A stretch of DNA of 6,527 nt from Candidatus Magasanikiibacteriota bacterium (lineage in GTDB: Bacteria; Patescibacteriota; Patescibacteriia; Magasanikbacterales; UBA922). The DNA lies in assembly GCA_016214105.1 (NCBI GenBank), contig JACRPD010000081.1:1-6527 (forward strand). The letters run 5' to 3'. The position numbers were made by a program, and so were the translations under genes. Positions 1 through 5,944 of this stretch are shown piece after piece. Under the pieces are notes generated by a model. It worked only from the letters and a program-made list of their open reading frames with translations, searched no databases and was not told the origin of the DNA. How positions within the stretch are numbered: position 1 is the stretch's first letter; every line of letters starts with the position of its first letter.

Positions 1-405
1 AACAACATAAGCAATACTGCTATTTATTATTTGAACCCCATATAAAATAGCAGTCACTCCGGAATTTTGTGGCTCCCAAGTACTTCCACCATTGGTCGTC
101 TTCAAAATCGTACCATTGTCTCCCACAACCAAAGCCATACTGTCGCCATACATGTCAACATCTTGAAGAGTGTTCTCAACCCCGGAATTCCGTGCTACCC
201 AGCCATTACTAGTAAAATCTAAAATAGTGCCGTTATACCCCACAGCCAGACCATTCCAATAGTCAGTAAAATTCACACCATTCAGTGCCTGAGTTGTCCC
301 CGAACTCTGCGCCACCCACCCGGCCGCGTAGCTTGATTGCGCCCAAAATAATCCGATCGCGATGATTAACAAAAAAAATACTTTCACTCTGTTTTTTCCT
401 AACAT
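1..405 (-). CDS. Secreted Ycf48-like / BNR-repeat protein, N-terminal part (runs off the left edge)
   Basis: The minus strand is open from an ATG at 405 to the window edge, giving 135 residues with no stop. Residues 1-8 are basic (MLGKNRVK), 9-22 are hydrophobic, and S-Y-A followed by A at 25-28 is a plausible signal peptidase I site, so the product should be exported. After it come about 40-residue repeats beginning at W30, W69 and W110 (WVAQSSG, WVARNSG, WEPQNSG). The repeats carry GYNGTILDF and the more canonical GDNGTILKTTNGGSTW. That last pattern is the hallmark of Ycf48-like beta-propellers and BNR/sialidase-type repeats, where each unit forms one blade. A full propeller needs about 6-7 blades, so most of the gene lies to the left. 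In photosynthetic organisms Ycf48 assists photosystem II assembly. In non-photosynthetic bacteria such proteins are extracellular and of unknown role, which I infer here. No Shine-Dalgarno sequence is visible before the ATG. Confidence 0.88.
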   Translation of the reverse strand, partial: MLGKNRVKVFFLLIIAIGLFWAQSSYAAGWVAQSSGTTQALNGVNFTDYWNGLAVGYNGTILDFTSNGWVARNSGVENTLQDVDMYGDSMALVVGDNGTILKTTNGGSTWEPQNSGVTAILYGVQIINSSIAYVV

Positions 406-430
406 AAAATTTAAATTAAAATATTAATTT

Positions 431-465
431 TCTTGCCTTTCAGGCATTTCAAGCCTTTCCAGCCT
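431..465. repeat. Short degenerate repeat in the leader of the Ycf48-like gene
   Basis: GCCTTTC occurs at 435-441 and 453-459, interspersed with the related words AGGC, AAGCC and CAGCC, so the stretch is an imperfect series of GCC/TTTC words. AGGC and GCCT can also pair into a weak hairpin. It lies between the -10 element at 470-475 and the start codon at 405, so it would be transcribed as leader. It looks like a decayed simple repeat; a regulatory role is not shown. Confidence 0.4.
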
Positions 466-469
466 TTTT

Positions 470-475
470 ATTATA
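470..475 (-). promoter_or_regulatory. -10 element for the Ycf48-like gene
   Basis: On the minus strand this reads TATAAT, a perfect -10 hexamer, directly downstream of an intrinsic terminator and about 65 bases upstream of the ATG at 405. No good -35 sits 16-18 bases away; at a 17-base spacing the hexamer is TGGCTG. The call rests on the -10 and its position. Confidence 0.5.
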
Positions 476-485
476 CACCAAACAC

Positions 486-515
486 AAAAAAACAGCCACA
501 AGACTCAAGCTGTTT
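486..515 (-). terminator. Intrinsic terminator after the two small genes
   Basis: On the minus strand a stem of AAACAGC against GCTGTTT (509-515 with 490-496, 7 bp, 12-base loop) runs straight into a run of T (492-486). It lies about 80 bases past the stop of the 596-808 gene and just before the -10 of the next minus-strand gene, so it would separate the two transcription units. Confidence 0.68.
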
Positions 516-535
516 GTCAAGAAAGAATGGGGACC

Positions 536-566
536 GCGGCGCTCCGACAAGGTGTCGAAGTGCCGC
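536..566. other. Strong 14-bp hairpin downstream of the small gene pair
   Basis: GCGGC (536-540) pairs with GCCGC (562-566), and CTCCGACA (542-549) pairs with TGTCGAAG (553-560) with one G-T/G-U pair. The arms are separated by one mismatch (541 against 561) and close on a 3-base loop, AGG. No T-run follows on the minus strand, so it is not a terminator by itself. It falls between the stop at 596 and the terminator at 486-515, so it would lie in the 3' untranslated part of the small-gene transcript, where it could protect the 3' end. Confidence 0.6.
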
Positions 567-595
567 GTGGTGAAATCAGAAAAGAAAAGTGGTGA

Positions 596-808
596 TTACT
601 GGGGGTTGCGGAGGCGGGTGGCGACTTCGGAGAACAGCACGCGCTGCGCGCTGTCTGCCGCGGGCTGAATCCCGATGAGTGGAACGTACAGAGTGTACGT
701 GCCGGAGCTCACCTCTGCCTGCGCTTTACCACCGATAATGGCAATAGCGCGAACGTGCCGGCCATCAAGCAGACGCTGAGGAACCGGGAACTTGTAGATC
801 GCCCCCAT
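596..808 (-). CDS. Small protein of unknown function, 70 residues (second gene of a coupled pair)
   Basis: I do not recognise this protein. It begins MGAIYKFPVP and ends RLRNPQ. Its ATG (808-806) shares one base with the TGA stop of the gene before it (TGATG), the classic arrangement for translational coupling. This is why I chose this start rather than the much longer open stretch in the same frame, which reaches a TTG near 1108. The protein has no cysteine and no clear membrane segment or signal peptide. It alternates short hydrophobic stretches (AIAIIGG, YTLYVPLIGI) with polar ones, which suggests beta structure, and it ends in a basic tail. Codons favour G or C at the third position. The region 661-720 counts 60% GC, against 37% and 43% in two sampled ATPase stretches (1921-1980 and 2761-2820). 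An ideal promoter upstream and a terminator downstream bound the unit. The function is unknown. Confidence 0.62.
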   Translation of the reverse strand: MGAIYKFPVPQRLLDGRHVRAIAIIGGKAQAEVSSGTYTLYVPLIGIQPAADSAQRVLFSEVATRLRNPQ

Positions 809-1017
809 CAGATTGCCACCGCCCGCGAAGCGTCGAATGCGTAAGATGGCACGGCGCTGATCGGCACCAGCATGTCCGGAGCGCCGATGGCGAACGGTCG
901 AGCAAAGCACTCCACTCGCTGTTCGCCTCCCTTCTGATTGGGCGGACGCACACGCTTTGGATCCACCCAGTACCCCCTGCCCCCGATTGTGATCGTTGTT
1001 TCCAGACGTTTCAGCAT
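808..1017 (-). CDS. Small protein of unknown function, 69 residues (first gene of a coupled pair)
   Basis: I do not recognise this protein. From the ATG at 1017 it reads MLKRLETTITIGGRGYW and ends in DASRAVAI before TGA at 810-808. A longer in-frame start at 1041 would add eight residues. I prefer 1017 because AAGGAG (1032-1027) lies 9 bases upstream, the clearest Shine-Dalgarno site in the window. Visible features are a glycine-rich turn (IGGRGYW), a basic and proline-rich stretch (WVDPKRVRPPNQK), and a C-terminal half with hydrophobic patches (FARPFAIG, MLVPISAVP). There is one cysteine and no transmembrane segment or signal peptide. Transcription from the consensus promoter at 1114-1142 would leave a leader of about 90 bases. 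The stop overlaps the start of the next gene, so the two products are probably made in step and may work together. Bases 901-960 count 60% GC. The function is unknown. Confidence 0.62.
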   Translation of the reverse strand: MLKRLETTITIGGRGYWVDPKRVRPPNQKGGEQRVECFARPFAIGAPDMLVPISAVPSYAFDASRAVAI

Positions 1018-1026
1018 CCCATCTTT

Positions 1027-1032
1027 CTCCTT
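1027..1032 (-). promoter_or_regulatory. Shine-Dalgarno site deciding the start at 1017
   Basis: AAGGAG on the minus strand, 9 bases before the ATG at 1017. The large genes in this window have no such site at a normal distance, which makes this cassette stand out. Confidence 0.65.
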
Positions 1033-1050
1033 TTCTCTCACTGTAACCAG

Positions 1051-1070
1051 CTTCCGCCAACTTGGCGAAG
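1051..1070. other. Small hairpin in the leader of the small gene pair
   Basis: CGCCA (1055-1059) pairs with TGGCG (1063-1067) across a 3-base loop. CTT (1051-1053) and AAG (1068-1070) extend the stem with one bulged C. It lies between the predicted transcription start near 1107 and the ribosome site at 1032-1027. No known riboswitch or leader motif is evident. Confidence 0.35.
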
Positions 1071-1113
1071 ATCCAGCACCCGCCGGACTTTTTTAGCTGG
1101 TATAACAAACAAC

Positions 1114-1142
1114 ATTATATGCTAAAAACGGTTGGCTGTCAA
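1114..1142 (-). promoter_or_regulatory. Perfect consensus housekeeping promoter for the small gene pair
   Basis: On the minus strand TTGACA (1142-1137) is followed by exactly 17 bases and then TATAAT (1119-1114). Both hexamers match the sigma-70/SigA consensus at every base with optimal spacing. Transcription would start near 1107 and run leftward. It is the strongest promoter in the window and implies high expression of the small genes unless repressed. No clear operator palindrome overlaps it. Confidence 0.85.
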
Positions 1143-1148
1143 GACCTC

Positions 1149-1177
1149 TTTTTAACTTTATATTATAGTGATACAAT
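1149..1177 (+). promoter_or_regulatory. Possible weak promoter for the P-type ATPase
   Basis: TACAAT (1172-1177) is a five-of-six -10 match, 31 bases before the ATG at 1209. The hexamer 17 bases upstream is TTTTTA, a poor -35. TATTAT at 1161-1166 is an alternative -10. The site is back to back with the consensus promoter at 1114-1142, so the intergenic region is a divergent promoter region. Confidence 0.35.
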
Positions 1178-1208
1178 AGACGCGTAATAACACACAATAA
1201 TAAATATC

Positions 1209-3731
1209 ATGTCCACTCTTCAATACACGACCCAAAACATTGTTGATATTTTTTCGGCGTTAAAAACCGATAAAAACGGACTATCTGATGGAGAAGCGCT
1301 AAAACGGCAACAACAATACGGCCTGAACCAGCTCGGCGCGCGTGAAGTAAAATGGTGGCAGATTTTTCTGCGCCAATTTATTTCGCCATTCATTTATATT
1401 CTGCTCTTTGCCGCGGCCTTGGCGATTTTTATGAGCGAGATGATTGACGGGCTGTTGATTATTGCGTTTATTTTGATTAACACGACTCTTGGTTTCGCTC
1501 AAGAATTCCATTCTGAACGCGCTCTTATCCTGCTTAGACAATTTGTCGTATCCCGCGCGCGCGTTAGGCGCGATGGAAAAGAAAAACTAATTGACAGCAA
1601 AGAACTGGTTCCGGGCGATATCGCGCTGGTGGAAACCGGCGATATTATCCCGGCTGACCTGCGTTTTTTGGAAACCAATGATTTGACTGTTGATGAATCA
1701 ATTTTGACCGGCGAATCCGTGCCGGTGGCAAAAATCGCGGACAAGTTGTCAGCTGAACAAAACGAAATCTATGAAGCCCTAAATTTAGGATTCTCCGGCG
1801 CGCGTGTTGTTACCGGCCGGGGTATTGGGATTGTGATAAATATCGGCCGCGACACCGTGATGGGAGATGTGGCGAAACGGACTGTGGAAACAAAACGGGA
1901 AAGCAGTTTTGAAAAAGGCATCGCGAAATTCAGCAAATTCATCCTGCGTATGATTCTCTTGATTCTGATTTTGCTTTTTGTAGCCAATCTTTTAATCAAA
2001 GGCCATAATGCCAACATCGCCGAATTGTTGTTATTCTCGATCGCGCTGGCTGTGAGCGTGATTCCAGAGGCCTTGCCACTTGTAACAACACTGTCTCTTT
2101 CTCGCGGAGCTTTGCAAATGGCGCGCCAGCATGTCGTGGTAAAACGGCTTTCCGCGGTTGAAGATCTGGGCAGTGTGGAAATTTTATGCGCTGACAAAAC
2201 CGGCACAATCACGGAAAACAAATTAACGGTCGCGGAAATTAAATCGGACAATCCGACCGATTGCTTGTTTTACGCCATGGCCGCCGCGTCATTTTTGGGT
2301 GAGGGCAAGCCGGAACCGAATAATGCCTTTGATTTGGCTTTGTGGAATAGATTGGATAAAAAAGAAAAAGTAAAAGTAAAACAAATTAAACGCCTAACGG
2401 AAATTCCTTTTGATCCTGAACGCCGACGCAATAGTGTTTTAATAAAAACAGATGCTGGCTGCCAAATGATTATCCGCGGCGCGGCAGAGATAATTTTGAA
2501 TTTAAGCAAAAACATCACTGATAAAACCGCATTGCAAAAATGGCTGATTGGAGAAGGCAAAAGGGGGCGCAGGGTCATTGCGATCGCCGCGCGAGAATAC
2601 CCGGTATTAAATAACTATACTGAAGCGGAAGAAAAAAACCTTGAACTGATTGGCTTAATTTCTTTTGTTGATCCCATTAAATCAACGACTAAATCAGCCA
2701 TCACTCACGCTGAACATCTGGGCGTGCGAATAAAAATTTTAACCGGCGACAGCCGGGAAGTGGCCGGAGCCGTGGCCAAAGAAGTTAATATTATTAAATC
2801 AGAATCAGAGGTGATTACCGGCGAAGAGCTGATGGCCTTGGGTGAAGAGGAACAACATTTGGCCGCGCAAAAATATAATGTTTTTGCGCGAGTTTCGCCG
2901 GAACAAAAATATCGTGTCATTGAATTGCTGCAAAATAAATATGAAGTCGGATTTTTGGGCGAAGGAATAAATGACGCGCCGGCTTTAAAAAAGGCCAATG
3001 TGGGATTAGTGGTAAATGGCGCGGCTGATATCGCGCGCGAAGCCGCTGATATCGTGCTTTTAAACCCAAGCCTGTCAACTATTATCGACGGAATCCGCGA
3101 CGGCCGGTCCGTATTTGCCAATACAGTTAAATACCTGAAGATAACTTTAATCTCTAACTTTGGTAATTTTTACGCCATCGCGACAGCCTCGCTGATGATA
3201 AGTTTTTTACCAATGTTGCCGGTGCAGATTTTACTGCTTAATTTATTATCCGATTTCCCCATGATCGCGATAGCGCTGGATTCCGTGGACAAAGCCGAAC
3301 TGCGCCGCCCGCGCGCTTACAATGTGCACGAGGTGGTAATGATCGCAATTTTCTTAGGACTGGTCAGCACGGTGTTTGATTTTATTTTCTTCGCTTTATT
3401 TTTCCGCCGCGAGCCGGTGATTCTGCAGACATCGTGGTTCATCGGCAGCGTATTGACCGAGATTGTGCTGATTTATTCGGCCCGTACGCGATTTTTGTTT
3501 CTTAAGACAAAAGCGCCATCTTTGGTGCTTGGCTCTTTATCCATTCTGGCCATACTCGCGACGGTGTTAATACCATTCACTGCTTTTGGCAACGCGATCT
3601 TTCACTTCGCCAAGCCGACTTCCGCCAATTTAATAATCATATTTTCTGTCGTAGCCGGCTACTTCATCGTCACGGAAATGATTAAATTGGTCTATTACAA
3701 AATGGGAGCGAACCGGCAAAATGTAAATTAG
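1209..3731 (+). CDS. Cation-transporting P-type ATPase, MgtA/P3B-like
   Basis: An 840-residue inner-membrane pump that would use ATP to move a cation. In order: a Cation_ATPase_N-type region (about 1-70), M1-M2 (about 56-98), an actuator domain with TGES at 167-170, M3-M4 (about 243-296) with PEALP at 286-290, the phosphorylation motif DKTGT with acceptor D329, a nucleotide-binding region with RGAAE at 423-427, TGD at 512-514, GEGINDAP at 584-591, then M5-M10 (about 644-825). M5-M6 (SNFGNFYAI, SFLPMLPVQ, LLNLLSD) resemble the MgtA magnesium importers more than calcium pumps. Magnesium is therefore my best guess, but the substrate cannot be read with confidence. E. coli MgtA is about 60 residues longer. 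Oddities: E585 stands where most families have the Mg-binding Asp of GDGIND, and R423 stands where KGA is usual. No Shine-Dalgarno site precedes the ATG, and no terminator follows the stop. Confidence 0.95.
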   Translation: MSTLQYTTQNIVDIFSALKTDKNGLSDGEALKRQQQYGLNQLGAREVKWWQIFLRQFISPFIYILLFAAALAIFMSEMIDGLLIIAFILINTTLGFAQEFHSERALILLRQFVVSRARVRRDGKEKLIDSKELVPGDIALVETGDIIPADLRFLETNDLTVDESILTGESVPVAKIADKLSAEQNEIYEALNLGFSGARVVTGRGIGIVINIGRDTVMGDVAKRTVETKRESSFEKGIAKFSKFILRMILLILILLFVANLLIKGHNANIAELLLFSIALAVSVIPEALPLVTTLSLSRGALQMARQHVVVKRLSAVEDLGSVEILCADKTGTITENKLTVAEIKSDNPTDCLFYAMAAASFLGEGKPEPNNAFDLALWNRLDKKEKVKVKQIKRLTEIPFDPERRRNSVLIKTDAGCQMIIRGAAEIILNLSKNITDKTALQKWLIGEGKRGRRVIAIAAREYPVLNNYTEAEEKNLELIGLISFVDPIKSTTKSAITHAEHLGVRIKILTGDSREVAGAVAKEVNIIKSESEVITGEELMALGEEEQHLAAQKYNVFARVSPEQKYRVIELLQNKYEVGFLGEGINDAPALKKANVGLVVNGAADIAREAADIVLLNPSLSTIIDGIRDGRSVFANTVKYLKITLISNFGNFYAIATASLMISFLPMLPVQILLLNLLSDFPMIAIALDSVDKAELRRPRAYNVHEVVMIAIFLGLVSTVFDFIFFALFFRREPVILQTSWFIGSVLTEIVLIYSARTRFLFLKTKAPSLVLGSLSILAILATVLIPFTAFGNAIFHFAKPTSANLIIIFSVVAGYFIVTEMIKLVYYKMGANRQNVN

Positions 3732-3740
3732 ATTTATAAA

Positions 3741-5930
3741 TTATTCCAAATGCACTCTCCCCTCCCACTCAACAACCTTGTCCCGCAAAGCTGAATATTT
3801 TTGAAAATTAATCCCCCGCGCCAAATCGCGCGCCAGCTTGATTAATTGCCCGTCTTTCATGGTGGCAAGTCGAAAATTTTCCATTCCGCTTTGCGCCGTG
3901 CCGTAAACTTCGCCCGGTCCGCGATTTTCCAAATCATATTCCGCGACTTTAAACCCGCTGGTGTGCTGCTCAAAAAATTTCAACCGCGCCGCGACTTTCG
4001 GCGAATCGCTGTCCGTGAATAAAAAACAATATGACTGATGCGTGCTGCGGCAGACCCGGCCGCGAAACTGATGCAGCTGCGCCAAACCGAATTTTTCCGC
4101 GCCTTCAATCATCATTACGCTGGCATTGGGCACATTCACGCCGACCTCAATCACCGAGGTTGAAACCAAAAGATTAATTGTCCCCTTGTGGAATTGCTCC
4201 ATTGTCGCCTGTTTTTCCGCTGACTTTAATTTCCCATGCAAAAACCCGATTTTCAAATCTGAAAAAATTTTACTTTTTAACTTTTCGTATTCCGCCATCA
4301 CCGTCTTTCTATCATCCGTTCCCGTAGTCTGTAGTCTGTTGTCCGTAGTCACAACATCAATCAACGGACAAATGACGAACGCCTGCCGTCCTTGCTTCAC
4401 TTGTTCCCTGATAAACTGATACGCCTTCTCCCGATGCCGCGGCTCAACCAACCGCGTTTTAACCGGTTTCCGCCCGGGCGGCATTTCGTCAATGATTGAT
4501 AAATCCAAATCTCCAAACACGATCAGCGCGAACGACCGCGGAATCGGCGTCGCCGTCATGCTCAAAAAGTGCGGCACTTGTTCCCTCTCCTCCGCAGAGG
4601 AGAGGGTGAGGGAGAGGTCTTGCTCGCCAACTCGCATCTTCCCCCTTAGCACCTTCCTCTGCTCCACTCCAAACCGATGTTGTTCATCCACAATCACCAA
4701 ACCAAGATTTTTGAATTCTACATTTTCAGTCAATAATGCCTGCGTCCCAACAATTATATTTATTTCACCATTTCCAATTTTTTCAATTATTTTCTTTTTG
4801 GAAATTTTATTAGGTGAATTAGAAATTAGGTGAATTAGAAATTGAGAACTAGTTAATAACGCAATATTAACTTTATCTCCCAAAACTTCCAACAAAGTCT
4901 CAAAGTGCTGTCTCGCCAAAATCTCCGTCGGACACATCAGCGCGGTTTGAAACCCGTTCAACGCCGCGTTATACATCGCCATGGCCGCGACGACCGTCTT
5001 GCCTGAACCGACATCGCCTTCCAGCAAACGATTCATCGGCTCGCCTTTTTCCAAATCGCGCAAAATTTCCCAAGCCGCGATTTTTTGTTTCTTGGTTAAT
5101 TTAAACGGCAAAGAATCAACAAATTTTTTCGTTTCCTTTTCTTTAAATTCAATTTTCGGCGCAATTGATTTTTTAATCGCCTGCCGAATCATTTCGCCGC
5201 GGAGTTGTAAAATAAACAGCTCGTCAAATTTTAATCTCCGCTCCGCGTGTTTCAAGTCGTCTTGTGATTCCGGAAAATGAATTGCCTTAATCGCCTCCGC
5301 CAAACCCATCACCTCCGCGCGGTCGCGCAAATCTTCCGCCAGCCACTCTTTAATTTGTCCGACCGCTCTCATTGCTTGGCTTAATAAAAATCTCAACTGC
5401 TTATTCGTAATCCCGTTTGTCACCGAATACATCGGCACAATTCTGGCCGTGTGAGTGGTGTCGACAATCCCCCTCTCCTTACAAAGGAGAGGGGCGAGGG
5501 GTGAGGTGGTCTCGCTCGAGGTGGTTTTCACTCGCTCGTACGCCGGTCCCGCCATCTGCGCGCCAAAAAAATCGCTGGTAACTTTACCGGAAAGATAAAC
5601 TGCATCGCCGGTTTTCAATATTTTGGCGATAAACGGCTGGCCGAACCAAACCGCTCGCAACTGGCCGGTTTCATCCGCCACCACCGCCTCGGTAATAATC
5701 GTCCGTTTGCGCGGACTGCGCTTGCTGGCAATCAGCTCAACTTTTCCGCGCACGCTTACTTGCATTCCCTCGCGCAAATCTTTAATCAAAACCACTTGGC
5801 TGTAATCCTCGTAGCGAAAAGGAAAATAAAACAGCAGGTCTTTCACTGTTTCAATGCCAAGATGACGCAGTCTTTTTTCCAACGTCTTGCCCACGCGATT
5901 AAGTTGTGATACCGGAGTTAATAAATCCAT
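3741..5930 (-). CDS. recG: ATP-dependent DNA helicase RecG with repeat-derived insertions
   Basis: RecG is a cytoplasmic superfamily 2 helicase that remodels stalled replication forks and branch-migrates Holliday junctions. The start (LLTPVSQLNRVG) and wedge/OB domain (about 50-135) match the family. The motor shows Walker A GDVGSGKT at 305-312, DEQH at 415-418, TATPIPRS at 459-466, the motif V region around 588-602 and motif VI QFRGRVCRS at 621-629. The C-terminal NRGPGEVYGTAQSG segment (669-682) follows. At 729 residues it exceeds E. coli RecG (693). The excess falls in four low-complexity or repeat-coded loops near residues 136-159, 364-374, 435-453 and 526-544, none of which breaks a motif. 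C627 replaces the usual Gly of GRVGR. The ATG at 5930 fits the family N terminus; AAGGAGG lies upstream but 18 bases away. It has its own promoter and converges on the ATPase gene. Confidence 0.97.
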   Translation of the reverse strand: MDLLTPVSQLNRVGKTLEKRLRHLGIETVKDLLFYFPFRYEDYSQVVLIKDLREGMQVSVRGKVELIASKRSPRKRTIITEAVVADETGQLRAVWFGQPFIAKILKTGDAVYLSGKVTSDFFGAQMAGPAYERVKTTSSETTSPLAPLLCKERGIVDTTHTARIVPMYSVTNGITNKQLRFLLSQAMRAVGQIKEWLAEDLRDRAEVMGLAEAIKAIHFPESQDDLKHAERRLKFDELFILQLRGEMIRQAIKKSIAPKIEFKEKETKKFVDSLPFKLTKKQKIAAWEILRDLEKGEPMNRLLEGDVGSGKTVVAAMAMYNAALNGFQTALMCPTEILARQHFETLLEVLGDKVNIALLTSSQFLIHLISNSPNKISKKKIIEKIGNGEINIIVGTQALLTENVEFKNLGLVIVDEQHRFGVEQRKVLRGKMRVGEQDLSLTLSSAEEREQVPHFLSMTATPIPRSFALIVFGDLDLSIIDEMPPGRKPVKTRLVEPRHREKAYQFIREQVKQGRQAFVICPLIDVVTTDNRLQTTGTDDRKTVMAEYEKLKSKIFSDLKIGFLHGKLKSAEKQATMEQFHKGTINLLVSTSVIEVGVNVPNASVMMIEGAEKFGLAQLHQFRGRVCRSTHQSYCFLFTDSDSPKVAARLKFFEQHTSGFKVAEYDLENRGPGEVYGTAQSGMENFRLATMKDGQLIKLARDLARGINFQKYSALRDKVVEWEGRVHLE
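4324..4351. repeat. 7-bp tandem array inside recG (four units)
   Basis: On the plus strand the units are GTAGTCT, GTAGTCT, GTTGTCC and GTAGTCA. They encode part of the TTDNRLQTTGTDD loop (about residues 528-540), just after the motif IV segment FVICPLI. The corresponding loop in typical RecG proteins is about ten residues shorter, from memory of the family. Confidence 0.8.
4583..4620 (+). repeat. Dispersed palindromic repeat, copy B, inside recG
   Basis: Arms CCCTCTCCTC (4583-4592) and GAGGAGAGGG (4597-4606) form a perfect 10-bp stem with loop CGCA, followed by the tail GAGGGAGAGGTCT. On the coding strand it is read without a stop as the LSLTLSSAEERE segment, between the DEQH box and TATP. 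Same family and orientation as the copies at 5469 and 5945. Confidence 0.82.
4810..4841. repeat. Perfect 16-bp tandem duplication inside recG
   Basis: TTAGGTGAATTAGAAA occurs at 4810-4825 and again at 4826-4841, followed by a decayed continuation (TTGAGAACTAG). It encodes FLIHLISNSPN (about residues 364-374), between Walker A and the DEQH box, where typical RecG proteins have a short charged linker after LLTGS. Confidence 0.85.
5469..5507 (+). repeat. Dispersed palindromic repeat, copy A, inside recG
   Basis: Arms CCCCTCTCCTT (5470-5480) and AAGGAGAGGGG (5484-5494) form a perfect 11-bp stem with loop ACA, followed by the tail GAGGGGTGAGGT (5496-5507). On the coding strand it is read in frame as SPLAPLLCKERGI (about residues 143-155), between the wedge domain and the conserved ARIVPMY segment. 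Confidence 0.88.
5503..5537. repeat. 15-bp near-tandem duplication at the edge of palindromic copy A
   Basis: GAGGTGGTCTCGCTC (5503-5517) is followed by GAGGTGGT-TTTCA-CTCGCTC (5518-5537), identical apart from a 5-base insert. The first unit overlaps the tail of the palindromic repeat, so the duplication may date from its insertion. Confidence 0.65.
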
Positions 5931-5944
5931 AGATATGTATAATT

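Noticed and set aside
765..953. A third open minus-strand frame of 62 codons
   Set aside because: It overlaps both small genes out of frame, and GC-rich sequence has few stops by chance. It has no ribosome site.
596..1017. One gene broken by a frameshift, or a programmed -1 frameshift joining the two small frames
   Set aside because: The second frame begins with an ATG overlapping the first stop (TGATG), the normal form of coupled genes. I saw no clear slippery heptamer at the junction. It cannot be fully excluded without homologues.
596..1108. A single 170-codon minus-strand gene covering the whole GC-rich region
   Set aside because: Its only early start is a TTG at the predicted transcription start with no ribosome site. 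Its first 100 residues look like an out-of-frame reading of the 69-residue gene, which has a good Shine-Dalgarno site. Only the last 70 residues, from the ATG at 808, are kept.
1299..3121. Several antisense open frames of 70-160 codons under the ATPase gene
   Set aside because: They mirror the codon pattern of a clearly conserved gene on the opposite strand and show no recognisable motif or start signal.
4810..4841. A CRISPR-like array
   Set aside because: There are only two directly adjoining 16-bp units with no spacers, inside a coding gene.
4126..5805. Plus-strand open frames of 60-113 codons over recG
   Set aside because: They are antisense to conserved RecG motifs, and their sequences are the reverse reading of the helicase and its repeats.
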